A stretch of DNA of 64,000 bases from Caulobacter sp048541825 (GTDB lineage: Bacteria; Pseudomonadota; Alphaproteobacteria; Caulobacterales; Caulobacteraceae). Shown one piece after another: positions 8,669 through 17,081 of this stretch. How positions within the stretch are numbered: position 1 is the stretch's first letter; every line of letters starts with the position of its first letter. The position numbers and the translations under genes are program-made. The notes beneath the pieces are model-generated. The model searched no databases. It saw nothing but the letters and a program-made list of their open reading frames with translations, and was not told the DNA's origin. The stretch lies in NCBI RefSeq assembly GCF_048541825.1, contig NZ_CP183332.1, positions 1,302,001-1,366,000 on the forward strand, given 5' to 3'.

Positions 8669-9321
8669 GTCCTTTGAAGGCGCGCCTCCTGGCGGCGGCC
8701 CTGATGGCCGCGATCGCCACGCCGGCCCTGGCCGAAAAGATCGGGCCGGCGGCGAAGGCCTTCCCCTATCTCGAGAAGTTTCTGAAGGTGCCGGCAGGCG
8801 AACGCGCCCGGGTGCGGCTTGGCTATACGCTGAGCCTCAATGACAAGCCTCTGGCCAATCTGAAGGCGACGCTGATCGAGGCGAACGGCGCACGCACGCC
8901 GCTGCCGGTGAATGCCTCCGGGGCTTTCGAACGCCTGCCCACCCTGGCGCAGATCGAGGGCGGGGCCAAACTTGCGCTCGACCTGCCTGAGGACGCCAAG
9001 GTCGGCACAACGCTCAATTTCGCGACGCAGCTGAACCCGGCGACCGAGTATGACACGCGCGAGCTGACGGCCACGGTGACCGAGGCCAATACGGTGATCG
9101 GCAAGGCTGCGGGCCCGATGGGCATGCTGCTGCCCAAGATGACCGGGATCTCCTTCGTCAAGGCCGCCGGCGGGGTCGCCATCTTGGCCGATGGCCGCAC
9201 CCTGCCGCTGCCCCAGATCAAGGAAACACCTTATTTTCGTCCGGAAGATTTCAAGGGCGCCGTAAGGGTAAAGTTGACAAAAAGCCCGACTAAGGTCGGG
9301 TTCTACGACCGAAAGAAATAA
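8665..9321 (+). CDS. Periplasmic protein of unknown function
   Basis: A 218-residue protein with a clear signal peptide (about residues 1-23, cleavage after ALA-E). The mature part is rich in short beta-type segments and charged loops, with no cysteines or catalytic motif that I recognise. Its ATG overlaps the stop of the upstream lipoprotein by 4 bp. The three genes from 6.9 to 9.3 kb probably form one export-linked unit, and this one may be a periplasmic partner of the methyltransferase-like pair. Confidence 0.7.
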   Translation: MSPLKARLLAAALMAAIATPALAEKIGPAAKAFPYLEKFLKVPAGERARVRLGYTLSLNDKPLANLKATLIEANGARTPLPVNASGAFERLPTLAQIEGGAKLALDLPEDAKVGTTLNFATQLNPATEYDTRELTATVTEANTVIGKAAGPMGMLLPKMTGISFVKAAGGVAILADGRTLPLPQIKETPYFRPEDFKGAVRVKLTKSPTKVGFYDRKK

Positions 9322-9413
9322 GCCAGACCGGGTCTGAACGGTGTTTACTTGCCGTCGTCGCTCGGTCTAGCTTCCGCCCACTCAACACGCGAACACACAG
9401 GGAGATCGCGCTC

Positions 9414-9722
9414 ATGGCCACGCTGCAAGAAATCACCGACCGTATCAAAGGCGCCGTGGGCGACGACAGCGGACTGGGCAAAAGCCTGAAGTTCGACCTG
9501 AAGGACGCCGGCGTCGTTCACATCGACGGTGGTTCGGTCACCAATGAAGACAAGCCCGCCGACCTGACCATGACTCTGAGCATGGACGATCTGCTGGCCA
9601 TCGGCGCCGGCTCGCTGGACCCCACCATGGCGGTGATGACCGGCAAGCTGAAGCTGTCGGACATGGGCGTGGCCATGGCGCTGCAGTCGAGCATGGCGGC
9701 GCTGTTCGCGAAGATGCGCTGA
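9414..9722 (+). CDS. SCP2 sterol-binding domain protein
   Basis: A 102-residue stand-alone SCP2 domain, a small lipid-binding fold. The core is read in the DLTMTLSMDDLLAIGAGSLDP and MTGKLKLSDMGVAM segments, typical of bacterial single-domain members. It probably binds hydrophobic ligands such as fatty acyl chains. It ends 4 bp before an alpha/beta hydrolase gene on the same strand, so the two may act on related lipids. A 92-bp gap with a ribosome-site-like GGGAGA precedes it. Confidence 0.85.
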   Translation: MATLQEITDRIKGAVGDDSGLGKSLKFDLKDAGVVHIDGGSVTNEDKPADLTMTLSMDDLLAIGAGSLDPTMAVMTGKLKLSDMGVAMALQSSMAALFAKMR

Positions 9723-9726
9723 TCCC

Positions 9727-10707
9727 ATGACGGAACGGGCGCCTCTGGTATCGATTCCCGAGGCTCCGGTTCCGGATCATGGAACGGCTGAATGGTTTGT
9801 CGGCGCGGATGGGGCGACCCTCCGCGCCGCTTGCTTTTCACCGCCAGGCCAATCCTCGACTGAGGGGCCGCGCGGCTCGGTGATTGTCAGCCCGGGCCGA
9901 ACCGAACCGATCGAGAAATACTACGAGGTCGTGCAGGACCTGCTTGACCGCGGCTTCGCGGTGCTGGTCCACGACTGGCGAGGGCAGGGTCTGTCGACCC
10001 GCTTTCTGCCTGACCGCCTCAAGGGCCACGCCCAGGGCTTCAAGCCGTTTCTGAGCGACTATACGGCGCTGCTCGACACCTTCGAAGACCGTCTGCCCAA
10101 GCCGTGGATTGCCGTGGGACACTCGATGGGCGGCTGCCTGACGACCCTGGCCCTGGCCCGGGGCGAGGCCCGCTTTTCGGCCTGTGTGCTGTCGGCCCCG
10201 ATGCTGGGTCTCGATACCGGCCGCCGGCCGCCCCGCGCCTCGCGGGCTCTGGCCTGGATCATGGCCCGCGCCGGGTTCGCCGGCGACTATACCCCCGGCG
10301 AAATCAGCGACCCGTTCGCCGACACCTTCGCCACCGACGCCCTCACCCATGACAAGGCGCGGTACGCGCGCTATCGGGCCCAGCTTCTGGCCAACCGCGA
10401 CCTCGCTCTGGGCGGCGCCACCTGGGGCTGGGTGGACTTCGCTTTTTCCGCCTGCGCCTGGCTGCGCCGCTCGCCGGGCGTCGAGGCGATCTCGATCCCG
10501 GTGACCATCGTCGGAGCGGGTGAAGACACCCGCGTGGTGAACGCCGACCTCAGGTCGATCGCCAGCCGTATTCCCCGGGGCCGTTACCTGGAGGTCGAGG
10601 GCGCGTTCCACGAGGTCCTGATCGAGCGGGACGAAATGCGGGCGCAGTTCTGGACGGCGTTTGACGAGACGGTGGATGCCGTCGCGCCTATTTCGCCGAC
10701 CGCCTGA
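9727..10707 (+). CDS. Alpha/beta hydrolase, lysophospholipase/S33 aminopeptidase type
   Basis: A 326-residue hydrolase with the nucleophile elbow GHSMGG near residue 131. HDWRGQGLS near residue 80 and a late histidine in VEGAFHEVL complete the expected Ser-Asp-His pattern. The layout matches the PldB-like lysophospholipase/monoacylglycerol lipase group. No signal peptide is apparent. It follows the SCP2 gene by 4 bp, which suggests lipid turnover. Its 3' end overlaps the convergent HisN-type gene by 20 bp. Exact substrate unknown. Confidence 0.85.
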   Translation: MTERAPLVSIPEAPVPDHGTAEWFVGADGATLRAACFSPPGQSSTEGPRGSVIVSPGRTEPIEKYYEVVQDLLDRGFAVLVHDWRGQGLSTRFLPDRLKGHAQGFKPFLSDYTALLDTFEDRLPKPWIAVGHSMGGCLTTLALARGEARFSACVLSAPMLGLDTGRRPPRASRALAWIMARAGFAGDYTPGEISDPFADTFATDALTHDKARYARYRAQLLANRDLALGGATWGWVDFAFSACAWLRRSPGVEAISIPVTIVGAGEDTRVVNADLRSIASRIPRGRYLEVEGAFHEVLIERDEMRAQFWTAFDETVDAVAPISPTA

Positions 10708-11524
10708 GCGACACCAGCGCCTCGTCGAGCGGCCTACGATCCCCCGAGATCACCATCTGGCCGCCGTTCTGCCCGATCGCTTCGCCGCGCCAGTCGGTGA
10801 CGATGCCGCCGGCGCCTTCGATCACGGGGATAGCGGCTTCGATGTCCCAGGATTTCAGGCCGGCCTCGATGACCATATCCATCTTGCCCATGGCGACCAT
10901 GGCATAGGCATAGGCGTCGCAGCCCAGGCGGGCCAGCTTGGCGGCGGCGCGGACCTGCAGCCAGGCCGCACGTTCGGCCCCGTCGAAACAGGCGTCGGGA
11001 TCGGTGGTGGAGATCACGGCGTCGGTCAGGTTCGCGCACGCGCGGACCTTGATCGGCGTGCTCTGGCCGCGCGAGATCAGGCGTGAGCCGCCGGCGTGGC
11101 CGATGAAGATCTCGTCCATATAGGGTTGGCCGATGGACCCCAGCACGGGGCGGCCCTGGTGGCGCAAGCCGATCAGGGTGGTCCACATCGGCAGGCCGGC
11201 GATAAAGGCGCGCGTGCCGTCGATCGGGTCGAGCACCCAGACGAACTCGGCGTCGGGGCGGTCCTCGCCATACTCCTCACCAATCACGCCATGCTCGGGA
11301 AAACGCTCCGAGATCAGGGCGCGGATGGCGGCCTCGGCCCCGCGATCGGCCTCCGTGACCGGATCGAAGGCGGCGTGGCTTTCACGCGGCAGGTTCTTGC
11401 CGGCGCCCTTGTCCTCGAGCCCGTGATCCGCCCGGAACAGCGGCAGGATCACCCCGGCAGAAGCCCGGTTGAGATCGATGATGAAGGCGTCGAGCGCCGT
11501 GAACTGGTTAGCGGAAAGCGTCAT
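10688..11524 (-). CDS. hisN: Inositol monophosphatase family, probable histidinol-phosphatase
   Basis: A 278-residue member of the IMPase superfamily of Mg2+/Li+-type phosphatases. Metal-binding motifs are visible: EEYGEDR near residue 82, WVLDPIDGTRAF near residue 95, and SWDIEAAIPVIEGAGG near residue 225. In alphaproteobacteria this group commonly serves as histidinol-phosphate phosphatase, the basis for the symbol, but inositol-phosphatase activity cannot be excluded. It stands alone, converging on the hydrolase gene with a 20-bp overlap. Confidence 0.8.
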   Translation of the reverse strand: MTLSANQFTALDAFIIDLNRASAGVILPLFRADHGLEDKGAGKNLPRESHAAFDPVTEADRGAEAAIRALISERFPEHGVIGEEYGEDRPDAEFVWVLDPIDGTRAFIAGLPMWTTLIGLRHQGRPVLGSIGQPYMDEIFIGHAGGSRLISRGQSTPIKVRACANLTDAVISTTDPDACFDGAERAAWLQVRAAAKLARLGCDAYAYAMVAMGKMDMVIEAGLKSWDIEAAIPVIEGAGGIVTDWRGEAIGQNGGQMVISGDRRPLDEALVSLRRSAK

Positions 11525-11565
11525 GGGCGGGGTTTAACGCCCCCGCCGCACGTACGCTACAGGAA

Positions 11566-11949
11566 CTACGCGTCGGCGTGTTCGCCGCCGTTCAGCGACT
11601 TGGCCAGGTCCAGCAGACGACGACGCGGACGCTCGCCGAGCAGGTAGTACGCGCGGATCAGATCCAGCGTCTCCTTGCGTGCGAACATCTCGCCGCCCTC
11701 GGCTTCGCCGGCAGCTTCGCGGCGAACCTGGTCGGAGAGGCCGTCATAGAAATAGCCAACCGGCACTTCCAGCGCCTCGGACAGCTGCCAGAGGCGAGCG
11801 GCCGAGATGCGGTTGGCGCCACACTCGTACTTTTGGATCTGCTGGAATCGCACACCCACCGTGCCGGCCAGTTGCTGCTGGGTCAGACCCAGAAGGCGGC
11901 GGCGTCGGCGCAGTCGCTTGCCCAGATGAACGTCGATGTCGTTACCCAT
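11566..11949 (-). CDS. XRE-family HTH transcriptional regulator
   Basis: A 127-residue DNA-binding protein. The helix-turn-helix covers about residues 10-65 (RRRLLGLTQQQLAGTVGVRF through ISAARLWQLSEAL). The C-terminal half is charged with an AYYLLGERPRRRLLDLAKSL helix. ATG 11949 is chosen because it places the HTH at the usual distance from the N-terminus; the frame stays open further upstream. It is divergent from lpxL with a 127-bp gap. This single-HTH layout is widespread in alphaproteobacteria; target genes are unknown. Confidence 0.88.
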   Translation of the reverse strand: MGNDIDVHLGKRLRRRRRLLGLTQQQLAGTVGVRFQQIQKYECGANRISAARLWQLSEALEVPVGYFYDGLSDQVRREAAGEAEGGEMFARKETLDLIRAYYLLGERPRRRLLDLAKSLNGGEHADA

Positions 11950-12076
11950 GGAAAGCCGAGCCCCCCTGCCATCTATCGAGCGTCCCGAAACGGAACGGTC
12001 CGCTTCAACAGCCGCAAGTCGCGTGCCGGGCGAAGTGGCGTTGCGCGCAGCGTGCAAGCCAGCCTACTAAGAACGC

Positions 12077-13018
12077 ATGTCGGATAAGCGTCGGCCTTGG
12101 GCCCAGGATCTGCTGTGGCGCGCTGAGGCGCTGGGCTTTGACCTCTTCATCGCCCTGTTTCGCCTGCTGGGCGTGGACGCGGCGTCCAGTCTCGGTGGCT
12201 GGATCGGGCGCACCCTGGGTCCGCTTAGCGGGGCGCACAAGGTCGCCGAGCGCAATTTGAAGCTGGCTTTCCCGGAAAGGGACGAGGCCTGGCGTGAGCA
12301 GACCCTGGTCGCTCAATGGGACGGCCTGGGCCGTTCGTTCGCCGAATTCCCGCTGATGGACAGAATCCTGCCGTCCACCGGCCGGGTCGAGGTCGTCAAC
12401 AAGGAGCGCTTGGCCGAGATCGCCGAGAACAAGATTCCCGTGGTGTTCGTGTCAGGTCATCTCTCGAATTGGGAGGTGATGCCGGCCGCCATCGTCGATA
12501 GCGGCGTGACCTGCGAGATGACCTATCGCGCGGCCAACAATCCCTATGTGGACAAGCGCATCAAGGACAGCCGCTTTCGCTATGGCGTACGCCTGTTCGC
12601 GCCCAAGGGCGGCGACGGCGCCCGGGAGTTGCTGGAAGGGATGAAGGAAGGTCGCTCGGTCGCCCTGATGAACGATCAGAAGTTCAACAATGGCGTGGCC
12701 GCCCCGTTCTTCGGGCACGACGCGCGCACCGCGCCGGGGCCAACCCGGCTGGCGATCCGCTTTGGCACGGTGCTGCAGCCGATGTCGGTTCAGCGGATCA
12801 AGGGCGCGCGGTTCCGGGCGGTGGTCCACGAGCCCATCGTCGTGCCCTCGACGGGCGACCGTACGGCCGATATCGAGGCCGGCGTGCGTCTGATCAACAG
12901 CTTTATGGAAGAGCGCATCCGCGAGCGTCCTGCGGAATGGTTCTGGGTTCATCGGCGCTGGCCAAACGAGGTCTATGCCGCGCTGGCGGCCAGGGAAGCC
13001 GAAGTCCGCCAGGACTAG
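12077..13018 (+). CDS. Lipid A biosynthesis acyltransferase (LpxL/HtrB family)
   Basis: A 313-residue inner-membrane-associated acyltransferase that adds a secondary acyl chain to lipid A. The catalytic HX4E motif is HLSNWE near residue 134. Later conserved pieces are MNDQKFNNGVAAPFFG and EWFWVHRRWPN at the C-terminus, both characteristic of the family. An N-terminal hydrophobic stretch (LFIALFRLLGV) fits membrane attachment. It overlaps the convergent response-regulator gene by 4 bp. Whether it adds laurate, myristate or another chain cannot be told. Confidence 0.9.
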   Translation: MSDKRRPWAQDLLWRAEALGFDLFIALFRLLGVDAASSLGGWIGRTLGPLSGAHKVAERNLKLAFPERDEAWREQTLVAQWDGLGRSFAEFPLMDRILPSTGRVEVVNKERLAEIAENKIPVVFVSGHLSNWEVMPAAIVDSGVTCEMTYRAANNPYVDKRIKDSRFRYGVRLFAPKGGDGARELLEGMKEGRSVALMNDQKFNNGVAAPFFGHDARTAPGPTRLAIRFGTVLQPMSVQRIKGARFRAVVHEPIVVPSTGDRTADIEAGVRLINSFMEERIRERPAEWFWVHRRWPNEVYAALAAREAEVRQD

Positions 13019-13524
13019 ATTTCCAGCGCGTCCTGACGTTCGCCTTGCCGACGGAAGGGGCCCGAATAGTTGGGCTCTTCGCGGCGGCGGCGGCAGGGGC
13101 CGAAATAGTCGCCCGAACGGATGAAAGGCCTGGGCCGGTAGATCACGATGTTGATGCGGTCTAGCAGCGAGCGCGCCGTCACCGGCTTGACCACAAGCTC
13201 GGTGATCCCGGCGTCACGAGCCTCGAACACGCGGTTCCGCTCGGCGAAGCCCGTCAGCATGATAATGGGCAGGAACGGATCGACGCTGTCTGGCGAGTTG
13301 CGGACCAGTTGGGTGAACTGCACCCCGTCCAGCGGCGACATCTTGAAATCGACGATGGCGATATCGATCGGACCCTCGCGTATGGCCTGCAGGGCTTCCG
13401 CGCCGTCCGTGGCTTCGCGAACGTGCCTTACGCCCACGCCATGCAGGATAGCGCCGACAATCGCCCGCATGTGGTGGTTATCGTCCACCAGCAGAAAGCG
13501 CAGATTGGCATACTCCGCCGACAT
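13015..13524 (-). CDS. Single-domain response regulator with basic tail
   Basis: A 169-residue receiver protein. The acidic pair is D14/D15, the phospho-accepting Asp is D59 (IAIVDFKMSP), the switch Thr is T91 and the conserved Lys is K113 (VVKPV). After the receiver, about residues 130-169 form an arginine-rich tail (RRRREEPNYSGPFRRQ) without a recognisable output domain. Such stand-alone receivers often relay phosphate or bind partners. No kinase gene is adjacent, so its partner is unknown. Confidence 0.9.
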   Translation of the reverse strand: MSAEYANLRFLLVDDNHHMRAIVGAILHGVGVRHVREATDGAEALQAIREGPIDIAIVDFKMSPLDGVQFTQLVRNSPDSVDPFLPIIMLTGFAERNRVFEARDAGITELVVKPVTARSLLDRINIVIYRPRPFIRSGDYFGPCRRRREEPNYSGPFRRQGERQDALEI

Positions 13525-13628
13525 GCGGTGGCCGTCTCCTTGTCAGACCGGGAACTCGAGGCGCGAGTAAACACATGGGCCCGCTTCTGAATAGTGAGGT
13601 CAGGGCTAATGGATGGTTTATTTTCGCG

Positions 13629-14465
13629 CTACGAGCGAGAGGCGTTGGCGCCGACCATCAGGGATGGATCGAGGTTGCGGCCCCGCCATTTCATGCGCCA
13701 GCACAGGTGCGGGCCCGTGGCGCGCCCTTCCTTGCCGACGGCGCCGATCATCTGACCCTGTTCGACAAAATCTCCAGCCATAACAATGGCTTTTGACAGG
13801 TGTAGGTAGGCGGTGATCAGGCCCTGGCCGTGATCGATCAGGATCAGGCCGCCCTCGAAATGTAGTCCGGTCTCGGCGAAGACGACCTGTCCGCCGGCTG
13901 GCGCGCGTACAGAAGTTCCCACGGGCGCGGCCAGGTCGACCCCAAAATGGGGACGCTTGGGCTCGCCGTTGAGTATGCGTTGCCCCCCGAAGCGCGCCGA
14001 CCGTCTCGCGCCTTCGACAGGCAGGATGAAGCCGGCTTTGAAGGCGTCCAGGTCCGCGAGGCTATTGAAGCCCACAGCCTTGCGTTCGCCCTCGGCGGCG
14101 ATGCGGGCCAGCAGGGTGGGGTCGACAGGCGCGACCTGATCGGCGGGCAGGCCGTCTATACGCTGGATGTCGAAGGTTCCCGGGGCGATCACCGCCTCGT
14201 GGCTGGCTGAGCCGTCGGCGGTGGTGACGGTGATGGTGACGACCGGCGGGGCGTCGCGGTCAAAGCCGACCACGAACCAGCCCTCTGCCGAGGCCAGACC
14301 CACGATCTCGCCATCAACATCGAGGGTGGCAAGGGGCGCCGTGCGGCCGATGGCATAACCACCCTGCACGAACTTGCCCGAGAGGGTCAGTCCGGGCGCC
14401 GAGGCCCAGGCGCTATGAGCCACGCCGCTGACGGCGAGGCCGGCCAGAAGCGCGCGACGGTTCAG
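13629..14465 (-). CDS. M23 (LytM-type) peptidase, probable CTG start
   Basis: A periplasmic zinc peptidase-like protein of 278 residues if begun at CTG 14465, which gives a clean signal peptide (NRRALLAGLAVSGVAHSAWA). The C-terminal M23 domain has HFGVDLAAPVGTSVRAP and ILIDHGQGLITAYLHLSK, carrying the metal ligands (H, D, then HxH read as YLHLS with an upstream H). The CTG overlaps the stop of the DUF2093 gene by 4 bp (CTGA). The only in-frame ATG, at 14582, would add 39 residues before the signal peptide. Likely acts on peptidoglycan or as a LytM regulator. Confidence 0.8.
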   Translation of the reverse strand: MNRRALLAGLAVSGVAHSAWASAPGLTLSGKFVQGGYAIGRTAPLATLDVDGEIVGLASAEGWFVVGFDRDAPPVVTITVTTADGSASHEAVIAPGTFDIQRIDGLPADQVAPVDPTLLARIAAEGERKAVGFNSLADLDAFKAGFILPVEGARRSARFGGQRILNGEPKRPHFGVDLAAPVGTSVRAPAGGQVVFAETGLHFEGGLILIDHGQGLITAYLHLSKAIVMAGDFVEQGQMIGAVGKEGRATGPHLCWRMKWRGRNLDPSLMVGANASRS

Positions 14466-14683
14466 GCGATCTTCTCTTGCCAGCGCTTCAGCGCCTCGGC
14501 GGGGGTGGCATAGGCTTCCTGCAGCTCGGGGCTCCAGTAGCGCAGGGCGTCCAGCGGGACCTTGGCGCCGGTGACGGCGCACAGCACGAAACGGCCCGGC
14601 GTCATGACGGCGAATTCGCCGTCGCCATAGTGCAGCACGGCCAGGCCGTCGGATTTTCCAAGGTCGCGATCATAAGCGTTCAT
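14462..14683 (-). CDS. DUF2093 family protein
   Basis: A 73-residue protein with the compact core VLHYGDGEFAVMTPGRFVLCAVTG and LRYWSPELQEAY, matching the alphaproteobacterial DUF2093 family as I know it. Function unknown. It lies between xseA (27-bp gap) and the M23 peptidase gene (4-bp overlap) on one strand, so the three are probably co-transcribed. Confidence 0.85.
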   Translation of the reverse strand: MNAYDRDLGKSDGLAVLHYGDGEFAVMTPGRFVLCAVTGAKVPLDALRYWSPELQEAYATPAEALKRWQEKIA

Positions 14684-14710
14684 GAGGGTGTTCTACGCCA
14701 CGGCGACGCC

Positions 14711-16249
14711 TCAGAACAGGTCGCCCTGATCAGGTTTTGGTGTAGTCGGCTTTGGACGCGCCGGTTTGGGCGGAGCTGCCGTCAGGGCCGACGCTGGTGC
14801 CAAAGCCGGCGGAGCGCTGTCGTCGATCAATGCGGTGCGATCACCGTCGCCGAACTGCAGGCTGACCCAGTCGCCGGGGCCCAGGCTGGCGGCCGAGCGG
14901 ACGATCGAGCGATCGGCCTTGCGGACCAGGGCAAAGCCCATGTCCAGCGGCCGTTCGGGATTGAGCGACTGGCGCAGCTTTTCCAGGTTGGACAGCCGGT
15001 CGGCATCGCGCTGCAGGCGGCGCTTGCCGGCGTCGTTGAGGCGGCTCCACAGGGCGGGCAGGCGGGCGTTCTGGGCGATGCGCTCGGGTGCGCGGCGGGC
15101 GGCCAGATCCATGCGGCGCGACAGGTCGCTCAGGCGGTCGGCCTTGACCTGCCGCTGACGGCCCAGCGCCTGCGGCGATAGACGGGCGGTGACCCGCAGC
15201 AGGGCCTGGGCATGGACGGCGGTGTTGCGGCCCAGGGCCGCGTCGAGGCGTCCCGCGGCGATGTCGAAGCGCTGCTGCGCCAGGGCCAGCAGGTCGGCGG
15301 GGCGGGGCAGGCCGCGCGCGGCGCTGACCAGGCGGGTGCGACGATCCTCGATCAGTCGCGCGCCGCTGCGGTTGAGGCGGCGGTCATAGTCGGAGACCAG
15401 GGCTCGCAGCTCGCCCAGCACCGGCGTGGCGATCTCGGCGGCGGCCGTTGGGGTGGGCGCGCGACGGTCGGAGACAAAGTCGATCAGGGTGGTGTCGGTC
15501 TCGTGGCCGACCGCCGAGATCAAGGGAATGTCGCTGGCCGCCACGGTGCGGGCCAGGGTCTCGTCATTGAAGGCCCAGAGGTCTTCCACCGAGCCGCCGC
15601 CGCGGGCGACGATGATGATATCGGGACGGGGCACATGGCCACCCGGCGCTATGGCGTTGAAGCCGCGAATGGCCCCGGCCACCTGCGCGGCGGCCTGATC
15701 GCCCTGCACCACCACCGGCCAGACCAGCACGTGGCAAGGCCAGCGGTCGCGGATGCGGTGCAGGATGTCGCGGATCACCGCGCCGGTCGGGCTGGTGATC
15801 ACGCCGACCACGGCGGGCATCGAGGGCAGGGGGCGTTTGCGTGACGCCTCGAACAGGCCCTCGCCGTGCAGCTTGGCCTTCAGGCGTTCGAGTTGGGCCA
15901 GCAGCGCGCCGACCCCGGCGGCCTCCATGCTCTCGATGACGATCTGGTAGCGCGAGCCGGCCGGATAGGTGGTGATCTTGCCGGTGACGATGACTTCCAG
16001 GCCGTGCTCGGGCCGCACGCCGAGGCCCCGCACAGAGCCCTTCCAGACCACGCCGTCGATCGCCGACTTGTCGTCCTTGATGGTCAGATAGACGTGGCCG
16101 TTGCCGTGGTGGGTGACCTTCGACAGCTCGCCGCGCAGCCGCACATGGGAATAGCTGGTTTCCAGCGTGCGCTTCAGCGCAAAGGCCAGTTCCGAAACGG
16201 AATAGGCGGGCGCGTTGGAATCAGGGGCGGCGACGTCGGTCATGCGCAC
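14711..16249 (-). CDS. xseA: Exodeoxyribonuclease VII large subunit
   Basis: Catalytic subunit of the single-strand-specific exonuclease that works with XseB in mismatch and damage repair. The 512-residue protein starts with an OB-fold nucleic-acid domain (YSVSELAFALKRTLE to about residue 110). The nuclease domain follows, with GVITSPTGAVIRDILH, IIVARGGGSVEDLWAFNDE and ISAVGHETDTTLIDFVSD. A long helical region leads to a Pro/Lys-rich tail (PKPARPKPTTPKP) longer than in E. coli. The xseB partner is not in this window. Confidence 0.95.
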   Translation of the reverse strand: MRMTDVAAPDSNAPAYSVSELAFALKRTLETSYSHVRLRGELSKVTHHGNGHVYLTIKDDKSAIDGVVWKGSVRGLGVRPEHGLEVIVTGKITTYPAGSRYQIVIESMEAAGVGALLAQLERLKAKLHGEGLFEASRKRPLPSMPAVVGVITSPTGAVIRDILHRIRDRWPCHVLVWPVVVQGDQAAAQVAGAIRGFNAIAPGGHVPRPDIIIVARGGGSVEDLWAFNDETLARTVAASDIPLISAVGHETDTTLIDFVSDRRAPTPTAAAEIATPVLGELRALVSDYDRRLNRSGARLIEDRRTRLVSAARGLPRPADLLALAQQRFDIAAGRLDAALGRNTAVHAQALLRVTARLSPQALGRQRQVKADRLSDLSRRMDLAARRAPERIAQNARLPALWSRLNDAGKRRLQRDADRLSNLEKLRQSLNPERPLDMGFALVRKADRSIVRSAASLGPGDWVSLQFGDGDRTALIDDSAPPALAPASALTAAPPKPARPKPTTPKPDQGDLF

Positions 16250-16256
16250 AGCATAA

Positions 16257-16283
16257 GGCCCTCCCCGACGAACGGGGAGGGCC
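16257..16283 (-). terminator. Hairpin between gcrA and xseA
   Basis: A perfect 11-bp stem GGCCCTCCCCG/CGGGGAGGGCC with a 5-base loop lies 30 bp beyond the gcrA stop and just before the xseA start. There is no long T-run, so it is a weak terminator or an mRNA 3'-end stabiliser. Confidence 0.5.
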
Positions 16284-16313
16284 GCATGAGAGACTTGTTC
16301 TTATGGCTAGGAT

Positions 16314-16844
16314 CTAGATGTAGCGGCGCAGCGAGCGGGCCAGCTCGGTGGGGCCGGCCTTCTTCTTGGATTGTTGCGGCTGGTAGGCCACCCGGGCGTG
16401 TTCGCCGCAGTAGGGGCCTTCCGACGAGCGACGGCCGCAGAAGGTGAAGCCGTCCGACGAGGGATCGCCGATTGGCCACTTGCACATGTGGGCGCCCAGG
16501 GTCAGCACGGTGGCCGAACCGGGTTGCTCGTCGCGATAGACGGGCAGGGTCGGGGGGGCGACGCCGGACGACACAACGGCTTGCGTCGGTGTGTGCTCGG
16601 GCGTGACGACCCGGCGCGGCGCGGACGGCATGGTCTGCGCGGCGGGCCGGGCGGGACGTGGGGCCTTAAAGGCCGGACGCGCCGGTTGCGAGGGGGCCGC
16701 GCGGCCCGACAGGCCGAGGCGGTGGACCTTGCCGATCACGGCGTTACGCGTAACGCCGCCCAGTTGTTTGGCGATCTGACTGGCCGAAAGCCCGTCCAGC
16801 CAGAGTTTCTTCAAGGTCGTGACCCGATCGTCGGTCCAGCTCAT
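16314..16844 (-). CDS. gcrA: Cell-cycle regulator GcrA
   Basis: GcrA is a sigma-70-associated cofactor that activates cell-cycle genes carrying methylated GANTC sites in Caulobacter and relatives. The 176-residue protein starts MSWTDDRVTTLKKLW, the hallmark N-terminal DNA-binding helix set. It continues with GLSASQIAKQLGGVTRNAVI and HRLGLSGRA, then a proline/alanine-rich linker (about 55-110). The C-terminal sigma-binding domain has CKWPIGDP, FCGRR and YCGEHARVAY. ATG 16844 is certain from this N-terminus. The upstream region carries GANTC sites. Confidence 0.97.
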   Translation of the reverse strand: MSWTDDRVTTLKKLWLDGLSASQIAKQLGGVTRNAVIGKVHRLGLSGRAAPSQPARPAFKAPRPARPAAQTMPSAPRRVVTPEHTPTQAVVSSGVAPPTLPVYRDEQPGSATVLTLGAHMCKWPIGDPSSDGFTFCGRRSSEGPYCGEHARVAYQPQQSKKKAGPTELARSLRRYI

Positions 16845-17081
16845 GCCCGTCTCCCGCCATTGATAGAGTCCGAGGCTTCCCCAAGCCTTGGGCCCTACAT
16901 CTGGTGTTTTGACCACCCCGCCGGCGGTCGTCCTACCATATATCGTAAAGAAAACGTTAAACCACACAATGGGCGCCAAGTGGTCTGTCCACAGAAACTA
17001 GATGTTGATTCGGAAAGGGTCCGACTTGCGCCTGGAGAGCCCAAAGCGCACATGCGTAAGGGAATTTTGGGACTCGGGTTC
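16845..17081. promoter_or_regulatory. gcrA control region with three GANTC methylation sites
   Basis: This divergent intergenic region holds GAGTC (16866-16870), GATTC (17007-17011) and GACTC (17071-17075), all CcrM targets. There is also a CtrA-like TAAA-N7-TTAA near 16945-16960. In Caulobacter gcrA is known to be controlled by DnaA and CtrA; direct use of these exact sites is inferred. Confidence 0.55.
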
